NCBI GenBank assembly: GCA_002633005.1
Contig: NMRA01000006.1
Location: 1,913,469 to 1,975,468 of the forward strand
Source of the DNA: Phoronis australis
Lineage: Eukaryota; Phoronida; Phoronidae
DNA: 62,000 bases
Direction of reading: 5' to 3'
In this document: positions 25,701-40,700 of the stretch, one piece after another
Position numbering within the stretch: position 1 is the stretch's first letter
Layout: every line of letters starts with the position of its first letter
Notes under the pieces: model-generated
Told to the model about the DNA's origin: nothing
The model's input: only the letters and a program-made list of their open reading frames with translations
The model's database searches: none
Made by a program: the position numbers and the translations under genes

Positions 25701-28700
25701 TTTCCCCCTTAAATAAACAAAAAGATGCCGTCCTGTGGTGGTACATCGGTGCACACTTCAGGTATTTCATTTTCAACTCTTGGTAACTTCAGATCCTGTT
25801 TGGCAACCAGAAATTTCGCCAGATTGTACTTGGTGAGTTGATGATGGTATGGTAAGCATCAAGCTATGTCAAAGATATCATCAAACATGAAGAGATCTGT
25901 TCGGACATTCAATACAAAAATTAAACTTGAAAACAAAGTGATTTTCATCTTCAAATTAAAAACTTGAACTAATCGGGTAAACAGAACTTGACATGGAACA
26001 AATAGACACGCAACGGCAATTTGTCACTCACTTTTGGGATTGGAAGAAGTTTGACCGTGATGCATAAGTGATGTTACAGCTAAGGTATTCACTTTTGTAC
26101 CACAGCAGACTAGCAGACTTTTATGAAACATTTTCCGTCTTAACTTAGACCGAAGTTGATACCAAAATGCCTATTAAGCCTCATTTCATGAAATTTCTTA
26201 AGACCAAAATTAAGACCAAAAACGGTCTAAGCTAAGACCTACGGATGCTGCAGGATGAGTGTACAACTGGGTACATACCCAGTCAGCAGCCCAGTGGGCA
26301 TCACTTAACTCCAGCAGAAAGACCAAGGAGAATTTTCCCAACATGATCAAACCAAAAGGTTCACAAAACCTCTGAGTTTAGATAGATGGGGCATAAGACA
26401 CCTCATTCAAATTTTGACGGGCCACTGTAACCTAGCCCGACACAGACACATTACTGGGCACATGGGGAGCCCAGTGTGTCCCGAGTATGGTACTGATGTA
26501 GAATCCCTAAACAGCTGGTAGAGTTTTGCCCAGCTTTTTTTACGCTAAGGAGCAACCTACTGGATGACACTGTTACATGCCTACAACAATTAGTGCATGG
26601 CAACAAATGGAAACGTCTGTCCGTTTTCTTAAAGGAGACTGGCAGACTTGAAAACTTCCTTTACGAAGAACCATAATGGGGCTCTCATGCTTTAGCTGAG
26701 GTGTTTTGTGCAATGGGCCAAACAATGAAGCCTGCACACATCTGATGCACCGCAAATGATATCAGGCCACCTGCACTGTTTTTTTTGTTTTTTTTTTACA
26801 AAGTACGCTTAATATTGGAAGTTTGGTCTAACTGACCATAACTCAAGACTATTATTATTGTAAACTGTTGAGGAACAAATTTTGTTGACATTTTTCACAT
26901 TCTTATGTCCTTAACCAACGTCAACTGAAGATCGGCAAACACCGTAGAGACAATGCAGTGCGACTTACTGGCACATGTGAAATGATATTTTTCAGCCATT
27001 CCAGAGTCTTCTCAAGCAAACAAGATCCCAATTGCATACAAAATGTAAATAAATCCCCATTTAGAAATTCAAGACCAATATTATTCTTGAAACTGTATTT
27101 CACACACCGCCTCGCTTAGTTTTGCTAATTGACCTATCGCCAGCTCCCCTTGAGAAAAGTGTTGTTTGTCAGGTAAAATGGTGGCTTGGAAACAAAGGTG
27201 CGTCGAGAATGCTACGTTCTGATTGGTCAGTTAAGCCGTCACTCAAAATCCTGGCAATAGGTCAATTCGGAAAAAGTGGCAAAAGCATGTCAAAAAATGG
27301 CTTAATTTCAGTCGAAGTTACGACCGAAGACCAAAATCAGACTTCCTGTTCATGAAATGGTCTTTTCTGTATTTTCCTCTTCGGTCTTACCTTAAGACAA
27401 ATTTTTGGTCTTAACTTAAGTCTGTTTCCATGGAACAGGCCCCTGGGTGTGCGCAGTGCAACTTACTGTTGGAAACATCCTCTCATAAAACATAACTATT
27501 ATTCCTTTAAGAATGACTCGCAAAGAGAAGCTGACACGAATCAAGCGTACCAAATTACGGTAGACACATTCTATTTCAACAGCCATTGTACAAAAACCAC
27601 TTACACAAGTTACTAACCAACGAAATACGTGGGTTTGAGATCATAACAAAATACAGACCAGTGACTAGCTCAGCAGACGCAAACAACCTGATCAAAACCA
27701 AAGTCTTACTCAAGACAATACCGATGATAAAAGTAACCACCAACATCAACGATAACATGAGCTAACAGCATACATTGAATGGAAATGGACTAACTTGAGG
27801 AAATTCCTAAAAGACAAAATACTCACCCGAAGCAACTCTTTAAAATATCAAAAAACCAAAGTTCAGGTAAATAAACTAAATTTTGATCAAAATCCACTTA
27901 CCTTTTTAAAACTGGTCTCAACTTAAGTGACGTCGGAAGTGGTTTTTGGTATTGTACAGAACTATTTTTTACCGAGATCAAGCTCAGGGTCCATAAAATG
28001 ACATGCTGTGACAAGCCTGAACTTGCAGAGCCTGATCTCAAGAGGTCGTTGTTTTACGATATTGACCATCTCATATAACACTTCAACAATTTTTATTTCA
28101 CACAACAGATTATTCATTTTGAAAAATGTTGATTTTGAGTTGTATTTTTTTTGTTATTTTGCCATTTAATAATAGCGGGTCCTCAAATTTCACAATGACG
28201 TCACACTAAACAATAGGCAAACCTATTGTAGACATTAGGTGTGACTTAATACAAGCTGGAATTTTGAATTTATTGAAGAAGAAACATCTCTTCTAACATT
28301 GTTCTCACCAATTAAACTTATTTTGCAATCTCAGCATCATAACATAACCGCCATCTAGTGAAGCGCAACAGAAAAATGGTGATCTTGAAATTGCCACGCC
28401 TTTGAGAAGGTTAAATTGCTCATTCTTATGTACATTTGAGCAAAAATGAGTTCAAAAACAAAGTTGCTGTCTCCCTAATTTTTTGATCTTATTTCATAGA
28501 AAACATAGTGAGCAACAGAATAAATTTAGAGAAAAGATAAAAATTCAATAAGGCAAATTTTCATGTAGAAATCAAAACTCTGAGATTTGAGATACTCAAA
28601 TACAGAAAAAAAATTAAAATACTCGCGTTGATGTCAGAAAATCGGTGAACTGAAGAATATAATTAAAGCCACAAAAACATGACACTGACATTGCGTAACA

Positions 28701-31700
28701 AATTAAGTCCATTTTTAAAAGGACCTCAATCATTAATTTAATTAGTGGAGGCTTTTCAGGAACCCAAATAAATTTCACATTTTTTCCATAGATATTTATT
28801 TTCAGAATGCAGTGACAAGAAATAAGTCAGTGACTCACATTTTTTGGCAAAGACCAAAATACAAAAGATGAAAATTTTTAAAAAATCAACAATTAAAATT
28901 GTGTCGAACCCCCACAGAAAACACCCCCACAGAAAACGCACATTTCAGGCATTACAGACCAGACCACTGAAATACCTATGTACTTGTGCTGACAGCCAGT
29001 ACAGTCCTACTAACACATCCAGAATGTGAGAATCTAGTCTAGACATCCCACGACGCATTCAATGCATTTGTTCTTAGTTGAAAGAGGGTCATTATCGCCG
29101 TCCGCTGCCCCTCAGAGAACGATTTCATCACAGTTCCAGTGAGTAGTAAAAATTTTATATATACCGTAATTCTTTACTTACTTGGCACACGATGTGGCGA
29201 ACACGTGAAATTCTATTTGGACAAAATTCTCCAAAAGCTAATGATTAAGAAAATATTCTAGTCTATTACTAGCATGGTTTGTACCGTGAATAGGTCAGAA
29301 AACAATTTTCGGTAAAATTTACACTGTTTGCGGTGAGAGTAATCAATCCTTGAAAAAAGGAAAAAAATGGCAATTATGGCAATCATTTTGATTAATGGTC
29401 TCATATAACGTACCCAAATTTTGAGAACCCATTTGATGCCCATAATTCAGTGGAGAAAACTGGTTCTCAAAATTCGGGCACGATGTATCCAACCATTTCC
29501 CATTTTTGTGCAAAGTCACAGATTTACTGTTATGTCCAGATTCCAACACTGACAATCAGTGACCCACATCACAGGTCATTGTAACCTGGAATAGTTATCT
29601 TAAACAACATAAACACTAGTGTTCAAGGACAAATAGGAAAATAAAACGCTTTGTAATAAAGGAATTTGTAACCTGCATAAGGTGCCAGCTAAAGTAATAA
29701 AGGTCTTTGAGAGTGACAGTTGATTTCACGTGTGGCCACGCACTTATTTTTCTTCCTGGTAAAGATCAGAGTCAATTGTCCACGGGAAATGGGTGCAGTC
29801 AGGGAGAACTGAGAAAAAACTTTGATAACGGTCCTGGAAATCCATCCAGACAGATTCTTGAACCTTCAATCTCACAGCTGAGATGACACACAAGAAGACA
29901 ACTGCAGCAGGGTAGACCAATAACACACAACAGCGCTAATTTGTTATTTTCACATTTTCAAGAGTAAACATGATATGTAATTACCATATCACCATATCTA
30001 ATCACATCCATCTGCCGAAATCCGCTTTCTTGACGACTTTTTCCCTCATATTCCACAAGGTAAAAAGAACTCTGAAAAGACTAACTCAACACGTCTTGCC
30101 ACGGTGAATGACCATTTCCCATTCAAGCTATCACAACACTAAATGTCAGTGATCGCTTTTAATAACACGTCACACAGTGGCTAGTTTCTAAAAACATCAG
30201 GCAATGCATGAAAGACCAGGCAATGAGTGTGACCAACAGATGGTAGCCATTTGCAGTGACTATCTTTGTAGTGAAATAAAACAAGCCACTAATGTAGCTG
30301 ACTGTACATTAGGAGGAAACTGAATCATACAAAGACAATGGCTCCATGAAAAAACATTGTATCTTTGTTGACCCCATGTACAGAATGGCCATATTGTGAT
30401 ACATCATGTTTTTATTAGTAACTTTGTACTAATGGTTGTAAAGCCTTATATACATTGTTCACACTAAAGCGGTTATAACTTTTATAATCAATTTAAAGGT
30501 CTGAACACTTTAAAGACATTTTCAAAAGTTGTAACTGTAACACGGTTACTAGTCTTTTTGTGAAATGGTAAAGCGAGAGGTTATGACTGTTGTAATTTGG
30601 TATGAACACAGCAGTTACAAAAGTAATAACTCTAGGTGGAGCTCCTATCAAATCTCATTGGAAACACTGTGGCAACAGGGCACTAACTGGGGTGAATCCC
30701 GATAGTGATAGCGACTAAAACCATGAACTATAGTAACAAAAGTTGTAACTGGTGATGCGAACGGCAACGATTATGTACCTGTTAAAACTATTGAAAGCGC
30801 AATGATAGGACACTTATTGTCTCGTTCGACTAACTCATCAATGGCACATGAATAGTCTTAGTGTAATTGCTCTGAATAGTAATTTGCATGTCAGTGGCTT
30901 TTGAATGACTTTGTCTACCCTGAACCCACGTTTGCGTAATTGCTTTGAGCTTGAGTTGGAATTCTTAACGTCATTCATGCCACGTCCTTTGAGATATCAG
31001 CAAATTTCTACGTTTGTTGCTCCTACTGTGCCTATGTTACTGTTCATGATGTTGCAGTGTCTTGTGTGCATATTCATTGTAACATAGCGCATAAAACTGT
31101 AATGAACCAGCAAAACTTGACGTATATGTTTTGAGAGCAAGACAAGCTTCTAACAAGGCATAGCAATGGCTCCAGAAAGACTTGCTCACGGTTTACATAG
31201 TTGGTGTGAACACACCAATCGTGAAACGTTAATGTAGCACACAACATGGCAGGTAAACAAAATTTCAAAACAAAAACAAACAGGAAGTTCGTTTTACAAT
31301 TTTTACAGATGAGTTCACTGGAGGCAGTTTTCTCATTAAATGACACGGTTTAACTAAACACGTTGTTGGTGCGTTACCTAGGATACATTTTTCAATCAGA
31401 TGTGAAAAGTTTCATATGTAGTGCGTTTAAGTATCGCTACAACACGAGTTGTTATTAAATGTTATCGGACTGGCGGTTGTAAGTAAAAATTTGTTTTGTA
31501 TGGAGTGAATACAACTGAGTTTTAATGCATACTAAAAATGACACGGATGCCACAATTTGGAGTAGGTCTACTGCAACAGGTGAACACAGATTACACGAGA
31601 CCGTGTGGCTCAGTGGTTTGAGCTCCAGACTCCCGTTTGGGGGACCCGGGTTTGAATCCTGGCCTTACTAGTAGACAATCAAGCATTGCACAAAGGCGTC

Positions 31701-34700
31701 TCCTGCCCCCCTGAGCTCGGTCTTACTAGTGAATGTACACAGGGAATGAATGAGAACCTGGATATAATGCGAGAGCGATTTCTGGGGCTGTGCTTATATT
31801 ATTACCGATGTCATAATTTGTTCACTTCAACAATCCTCAGACAATGCCTTCTTCAATTTGGGACAAAATTGTCGCGTATCAATTTTTCAGAGGCTAAGAA
31901 CATTGCTGCAAATACTAAAAATTTCGCACAATGTTGTTTGGTAATAGTGGGCGACCAGTGGGACTGCTGCTTAAGGGCTATATGTGAAATGACAAATGGT
32001 CACGTGACCACATAGGTGTAGACCAAAATCGTGTCGTCACTGTGAAAGATGGCAGCGTCCACATGCAAGCCACCATTACAATATTGCATAGTTAACACAA
32101 AACATATATACTTCCAAATTCCCCAAGCATGGAGGTAGGCTGGCCGAGCAAGGGAGGTGAAATACATCATCCCATGTGACCATCGTTCTGTAGAAGGTCT
32201 CAAAGAATGTATAGACCTTTTTGTCGCAGTTTGTCACAAAATTCAAACATGACTTTGTACAGCTTTAACCATACGTAACCATCCTGAGCAGACTGAAAAA
32301 TGGTGGTCAGATAATTGAAAATTCTCACCTCAGTTTTTTCTTTGGAATTTTCGGTCACAGCGTGAGAAGTTATACCGTAGTCATCGAAAACAATCGTATG
32401 CACTGGCTCCCAAGTTTTCATAGCACAATAGTCAGGGTTAGGATTTTTCAATTGAGAAAAAAGCAATTTTGACAAATGCTCTGTGTGAATTACGAATAGC
32501 TGTAACATACCTTGTAGCCAGTGACACACAAGATAAACATCCGAAAATGTGAAATTTTGTCACCAGAAAAATTTCCAACTGGCACATATTTCGTGTGATC
32601 ATGCAAAACACAGAAGCTATGAGTTGTATGAAGCAAATGAAAAACGATTAACGTCATACAAATATAGTCTGGAACATACATCGATTCTCTCAACAAAGAC
32701 CCGAGGGAGACTCTTGTCAAATAAACAACTATTCTGCGAAGCTTTCGATTCGATTTCTCATAATAGTGAGAATGGTTTTAACATGCAAAAAACAGTGAAT
32801 GACAATCGCACAGCTTTCTGAAAATGACTTCCTACAAAGTGACAAGCTTTCAAGAATTCTTAGAAATAGATTTTTGACGAATATCAAGCAAAGGAGATTT
32901 TGAGGCAATCGAATGAGGCCTGGAATTTCTTGCAACGAGCAAGAATAACACATCAAGGTCTAAGTGAAATCCAGAAAGGGCAAGACTCCTAATGACTTTC
33001 AGAAAAAATTGTCTTCATTAATCAGCCTGTGACAAACTCATTTACTATTAAATATCAAAGAATAACAATAGAGGTCCCTACGTTAGCACAATAACAAAAT
33101 TACACGAAGACACCATAAAAGAATCTCATGGTTAGAAGGCCAATAATTACCTCCATCACAGTGTTATTTCCTAACCAATGAAATACGATCCAACAAAATT
33201 TTTTGCTGAACATTTTGACACTACCGTAGATTTATCTGGTAAAATAATGATTTTTAGCATGGGGGAGTTTTCCAGCACGTAATGGATTATCCAGGTTTGC
33301 CGACACCTGTGTATCTTCTAGTTGACGTCAATAAAGGTGTGCAAAGATAACTTAAAAAATCTTTCACAAATTATATTGATTAAAACAGCTATAAACTCGT
33401 TTTTGGTCCAAAAAGTGAACTTTTGATTACAGACCATCAGTGCAATAAAATGTGTCTCTACTTGCTCCTTTGTCAGACGCAAAGTGATTTCTGAATTTGG
33501 AAAGAGCTGACATTTCGTTGATCAGTGCATAAAATGACACACCATCACAAGCCAACTAGTAGCGCCCTCTCTCAAGCAAAAACACTTCTTTCAAAGCCCT
33601 GAAATATTCTCCAATTTGTCAAAGGAATAATTTGAGATCAATTCCATAATGGTAAGGGGGTCTAAATCAAAAGTTGGGGTTTTTGTCTGTGATGGAAGGC
33701 AGTTTTATGGCCATTTAAAAAGAAAAGAATTTCAAGTGTTGACTACTTTGAATCTAGAATTCATAAGAAGTCTCCCTTCTGGCATCATCCTGAAATGAAA
33801 ATGAAGCAAGCTATGCCATACATTTTTGTTTCTGTCGCAAAAAAGCACAATATCGGCGTGCACACAAAACGCCCAATGACAAAATCTTAACAACCTGCGA
33901 CAGTAAAGCCCACAAATATTTAAACTCACCATCTTTAAAGTAGGGTGGTACCAAGAACCTTAAGCTAACACAAAACGACAGAAGAACCCATTAGAAGCAT
34001 ATCGTCTCATTGTTCCGTGAAGACTGAACCTCAGAAGAACAATTTTAACTATTTTGCTACAGCACACCACGCAGTCATTAGTATCAACAAGGAGGTATAA
34101 TTGCATGACAATATTCTAATACCATTGCTAACAATAAGTTCCTGCCTGCAATTATGATAGGTTAAATTGCTGTGCTTGGTTGTAATTTTGAAGTTTGGTC
34201 CAGCATGCTGAATAACATTATGAAAGCCGTCACAACAAGAGCAACGCAGAGGGTTGATATGTGCCCAACGCGTGCATCCTAGAGTGCTGTTTTTTTCGAA
34301 TATCTCAACGACAGCCGAGATCGCGCTAAAATCAGCAAACATTTAAGTACAATTTCATCGAAAAACTTGGTAAAGTGGTAGACGCATGACAATTTGTCGC
34401 AAGAATACAGCACGGTAGTCTGATCCATCAAAATTCTCCTCATTAGGAACGCAAGTTTCATAATAATTCTTCAAGCGGGAGGCAGTGTCAAAAGAGACAT
34501 GAATGGACAAATACAACTGAAACTGGCAGGTACAGCTCTTTCCTTCATAGTAACTTACATGTCAAATTTCTTAGTTAAAGAACTTTGGCACACAGAAAAC
34601 CAGTCACCAGGGGACGCCACAGTTGTCAGACTCATCCTCAAATCAATGTAACGATAAAAATTCCCCTGAGTTTAGACAGCCTCTAAAATTTGGGACACTC

Positions 34701-37700
34701 AAATTCAAGCTGAAATTAAATTTTCTTGATTCCAAAAATTGAGACATGAGCAACCACATGCATCATATTTCTCAAATATCAGACACTGCATTTTGTATAA
34801 AAAGAGTGTGAAAAAAGGCGAAACAGTTCATACAATCCTGGGGCATACGCATCGACCTAAAATTTTCTTGAACCCCCATAGTGTATAAAATGGAGATGAA
34901 TCATCTTTGTCACTGATTATAATTCTTGAATTTGTGACAGCCAATATTGCCTATTTCTAAAAATTTGGTACAAGCTCCTACCATGAGCAAATAATTTATT
35001 TTTCACAGTAACTCAAAGAATTTTACCATAGCTATGCTCACCTCAGCTGGAACACTACATCAAATTCATGAAGGTCCATCAAGGAACTCCGTAGATAGAC
35101 TAGACGGACAATTGCCGCACAAATAAAGAAGTTCATGTTAACTCAACTTTTCGTCTTATTCAACAAGACATCATCAGGATATGTACAGTAGGACAACAAA
35201 AATCAGCCGTGCTGTCCACAATAAGAACACACACGCCAAATTTCTAAGTGATCTTTCAAGTAGTTAGGTGCATAGAAAGGCGGACAATAGAAATAGACAC
35301 CAAAATAATAAAAATGGCAACTAGGGGATGCAAAATCACTCAAAATCCGTCTGACACTGAAAAATGTCATTTCATTGTACACAAGTCCACAATTTTTATT
35401 TCAGCATGCACAAATATAAATGAAGTAAACAAGCCATTTTTACATTGCCCTCTATGGAGACACCACAAAAAATGAAGATTTCTCTTTAAGGATATCTCAA
35501 ACCTTATTCACAAAAATTGGCCATTTTTACAATATTTCACGTCTAGCAAAATACCTCCTCTTGATTCTCAGGGAACTTCAAATACGAAATGTATACCATG
35601 TAGCGAGAAAAAAGATTTGGAAGAACCATCTTGGAACCGCACATCAGTGTGGAAATTTGTTTACTACTTATCGCAGGTCAAAGGTTACAGGGCTGTCACT
35701 CAAACTGAATCTCCCGCCAGGCACAGAGCAGCTCCATATGTACCCTTAGTCCTTTCATTCACCGAGTCGCCATATATTGCGTCAATAACATGAACATGCG
35801 ATAGAAAGATGCCAAGGAAAAAGAAGACAAAATGTAGCTTTGATCCTGAGAGAGTGTATGTTTGTATGCATACAACCACTGAGAATGAATGCTACGAGTC
35901 GCGTCACGCCACTGTGACTTAGTGTTCACGTACACAACAAGTTGTGAAAAGAGATAAATCCTCACCCATTAATTCCTTAATTCAGGTAATTTGACATTTC
36001 GCTGTATCAATCTCAAGTTTTCACCGAACATTAAACCGAAGTCCTTGACTCGGCCTTGAGATTTTCACATGTCGCCACATAATTTTTTTTTCTCGGCTTC
36101 GGCAAAGCGACTTCATTTGAACTTAGGAACACGAGTTCTCGAAAACAGCTTGGTGGATTTGCTGAAACATTACAAACTTGATATTTATTCATCTCGCTTC
36201 GGCAATTTTTTATATAAAAGCCCAGATTTTGAGTAATGTAACAGAAACAAATACGACTTCTATTTTTCCAAAATACCTTACATTTTGCGAATTGATTTTT
36301 CATAGAAAATTCCTAACTGGTGACGTTTACATTTAAAAATGGTTTCATTAAAATCGACTGAGGGGTTATTTTGTTATTTTTTGCTATGAATGTACCTTCA
36401 TTGAACATGGAATTTTGATTTAAAAAAGGTCTTAACGTAATAATAATAATCACATAACATAGGCGGAATTAGGGAGGGACAATAGGCCAGGGGGCCTGGC
36501 ACACCCCCCCCCCTTGGCTGCCGCAAGCAAAATGAAACGGAAAGAACGTGAAGCGTGAGGAAATATTGAGGCCAGTAAGCACGGATGAGGGGGGACTCAG
36601 ACTCAAGGCCGCAGGGCAATCATGTTCCCGTTTTTTTCTTTTTTTTAGTCCGACAATAGGTCTTGCGGACAGGAAGTACACGTCCTTGGCCCCCGCAACT
36701 TTCGGGCTGCCTGTGCATACATCCGCGCTTAGCCCAATTCCCCGAGGCAACATGTTGGGTTCCCCCTTATGTTATCCTAGATCCACCACTGCATCAATAT
36801 AAAACATATTTTGATATTCCCCGAACATTTTTCTTTTAGAAAATTTATACTTTTACTAGTTGACAAAGTCTAGTTTTACAATTTACATGCTAGAATTGAG
36901 GTCACTAAATAAGATTTGAGATAACCTTAAATAACAAGAAGATAACAACCAACGTCTTGTCAACTGGAACATGCCAAATTTGGTGCACATCCATCAAGAA
37001 AGTTGGAAGATATTGAGGCACAGGCAAAAAAAAATTTGACAAAAGGTGAAATGCTATCACACATCTATGGGTCAAGTCTCATCCATGTGGAGAATTTCTT
37101 TCTTACACTGGTCACAGCTTACACTGGTCCATGGTACCTAAACTACACGGTCAACGGACTCATAAACACGACTCACGGACCTGCAAACACCGTCCACTGA
37201 CTCACAAACACGGGAACGGACTCACAAAACACGATCCACGCACCCAAATACACGGGACACGGACTCATATTCATGAGGAAACACGGTTAACGGACCGCCA
37301 AACACGGGTCACGGACAAAATGAAGATGTCAGCTGACCCAGGAAGCCGATGTGTCCGTGACCCGTGTTTGGCGGTCCGTTAACCGTGTTTCCTCGTGAAT
37401 ATGAGTCCGTGTCCCGTGTATTTGGGTGCGTGGATCGTGTTTTGTGAGTCCGTTCCCGTGTTTGTGAGTCAGTGGACGGTGTTTGCAGGTCCGTGAGTCA
37501 TGTTCATGCGTCCGTGCCCGTGTTTATGAGTCCGTTGACCGTGTAGTTTAGGTACCTTGTGGTCATGGCTTTGATTCCCTGAGCCTCAGACAACTTTTAT
37601 GATGCCTATTCAGCACGCCTTTTGTATTGATGTAGATCTGAGCTAATGAAGTGGGAAGGTAATAGCTAGCACCACTTCTCAACAATGATGGTCGTTATTA

Positions 37701-40700
37701 CAACCAAATTGTTTTTCTCTGGCATTTGCACAGAGTTAAAGCCTGCAATGTGGAGAGCAGTTTTAACCTGGTATATTTTAAATCTAACAAAAAGACTAAA
37801 AAGATAATTTGTGTTGATCTTAGCAGGTGTTCCATTAAAACTGCAAGCAATCGAAATTGGCGCATTTCCGCGAATAGCAGTTTTCCGGTTAGTGTACTAC
37901 TCCCGGAGTAAAGTAGTTCGGCATGCACTGTCCTAATAAGCGAAGTTTTAAAAGTTATTGACATCTAATTTAATCGCTTTGTGTTGTTTATAGATGTTTC
38001 AATGTAGCTATAGTTGTATATTAAAAGAATAATCCTCGTGATATTGTTAACTCTGATCAGCGTTTGTAAATGAACGAGTACATCAAAACGCACAGTCGTA
38101 CCCAATGTTTGTAGTTTTTAGCTTAATAGCTCGTCGATTTTTAAAAATCGAAAACCAATCTTGGTTGTTTTTTCCAAGTGAATACAGCTGTGGTATTTGT
38201 TTTAAACAAAAATTGTTGCTTAATGCATTTTGAAAATTTGCCAGTATGTACAGGCAGAGATGCTTACTGTAGTTTACGGTCGGGTAATTACACGTAATTG
38301 GGTCTTGCTTGCACCGGACAATGCGGTCATCGCAACTGAGTCTGACTCTGGCGCCGCACTCTCTCTGATCCCAGTAAAAGCCGCTCAGAAGGACGAGCGA
38401 TGAAAAGTCACGCATATCTTTAGATATGCGTGACTTTCGTGTAAGCGCATTATTCACCTCAACTCTACATGTTTCTACTTTAAGAAAATGGATGCATTCA
38501 CAGAGTTACAATACATAGTATTGTAGCTGTTTGTCTAAATTCAAAGACTTGTCAATAAAGTCCTACATAACATTAATGCAATTTAGAAAAATCACCTGCA
38601 CCTGCATCTTCAGGACAGGCATTTGACGCCTGAGCTGGCTGAAGCTTGAATCACCTCATTGCAGACTGTCAGGTAATTTATATCGCTTGAAAATGCCATC
38701 CATCAAGTCGTCTTTCTGTTTCTCATAAATTAGAAACAAACATAAAAAACCTTGAATGAAACTGAATTTTGTAACGACCGACCGAGCTTGGTGGGAATCG
38801 ATTTAGAAAAAAGGTACGGCGACCAGAAATTGACAGGTGAGTCATGCAAGTGGTGATCTAATACCACTATTACAGCCAGTGAGTTCAGACTTACACATTC
38901 ACTATCATGGTAAAAATAGACAATGTTGTCATACTGTGAGACAAGAACTAGTAGACTGGCTGTTGAGGCACAGAAAGCCAAACACGTAAAATAAATAATA
39001 ATTCCAAATAAGTTGCCACGGTGTTTGTGTATGATAAAATACAAGCAATCAGGTAAGTTTTGAATTTCAATACAGGTGCATCTAGCATCTACCAGAGACA
39101 AGTTCGATGTGGGTGAATGAGCCTGCAAAGAATGCAACTCACTGTTTCATCTATTTACAACCTCGGACCTTAAAGTCTGTACAGTTCACCAAATGTCAAC
39201 AAAACTATAGAATTTATCTTAAGAAACATAGATATTTTCTGGAAGTTTAAAAAGCCACTAGAATTTTTTATTCTTTATCCCAATCCGCCGTTCACTTGGT
39301 CACATGACCATGTGTTTTAAGTTCCCAGATCATTTTTATGTTATTTAACCTTTTAAAATGGTAAAGCGAAATTCGATACTTTAGAAAACGGAACAATATG
39401 GAAGTTTATGGTTGCCGATATAGATTTCTCTATTATTGAAAACCAGTGTGTCTCTGTGCATGGGGTTGTCTAACATTCCTTGCGCCATAGTTGTCACAAG
39501 GTGTCGGGTGTGAAGTGGCGCTTGGCTAACTCAGGGGACAAGTTGTTCTGGGGTAACTCTTAGTGCCGACAAGACTTTAGATTTTCCACAGTGTTTCAGT
39601 TAGTGGTACCACCCAACATTCTCAGCTGAGTGATAAGCAGTATTAGCAGTCCACTCAGAGACAATGACAATTATCAATTTAATACGGTAAAAACTTTTGG
39701 CCTCTCAAGTTCAAGAATCACTGCAAAGACTGCAAAATCACCCACTCTGTAGATTGAAAATGCATTGCCCAAAATTCAAGAAATATGGTGAACACCAAAA
39801 TCACACTTGTTCCAAATTCCAGAATCAAGAAAATTCAGTTCATGTCAATATGCTCCTTTCACTCTCAGTCATCCTTCTGTTCTAAGTTAGCATTGCATGT
39901 AGTTATGTAAAAGTATCGTGAGCTCCCAGAATGTTCAGAAGTTCAAATTGGGTCTAGCCTTAAAACTACAATCCCGATAAGTCTGTGGGCAATGCAGCTT
40001 GATCTGATCATCTTGTTCGACTCCATCTTGGCTTCACTTTCAGTATCGTTTCAAATGGTCACACATGTGCCATCTGCAGTCTTTAGACCTTAGATCTTTA
40101 CCGTGGTGGCTGTTAATCCGGGTCAGTGGGAACGCTGGCAAATTACTATGATCGCTCATCTTAATTATCTTAAGGTGTGTTACGCCGGGCCTTTACTCCG
40201 GTTTGGTCAGTGGGAAAGCAGTAATAAAACATTGCACGCTCCAATCGCTGTGTTCAGAAAAATAAAAAACAATATAATCAACAATTATAAATGTACCGCT
40301 TGACCTCCTTCCTCCCTCGCCAACCCACGTCACGACGATCCATTAACGAGGTTTATGAAATTGGCATGTTAGCTGGTCCAGCTGTATCTAATTGACAGGT
40401 TAACACAACACACTGGTCCTCCAAACTTTGTAGCATTATTTTTACTCAATAATTTACAACAGATTTTATACAAAACAAACTCAGGTGCTTGTGTGTTGGT
40501 CATCAGGCAAAAGCTCAAAAAACATACACACAAACTTCAGTACAGGAGAAAAGTAAGTTTGAATCAAATTAGAAAAGCTATTCATTATTGATGACATCAT
40601 AATTGTCTCATATTCGGTTAAATCTGATCAAGAAACATACAAGAGTATAGAAACATGATTAACTCATACACCTGACTCGGGAAATAGGTCTGTATCCAAC

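Noticed and set aside
31598-31665. Functional tRNA gene
   Set aside because: The Pol III boxes are good but the acceptor and anticodon arms do not form a proper cloverleaf; a SINE head fits better.
37003-37382. Histidine/threonine-rich frames over the 37.1-kb hairpin
   Set aside because: They are translations of the repeated hairpin units, not a protein.
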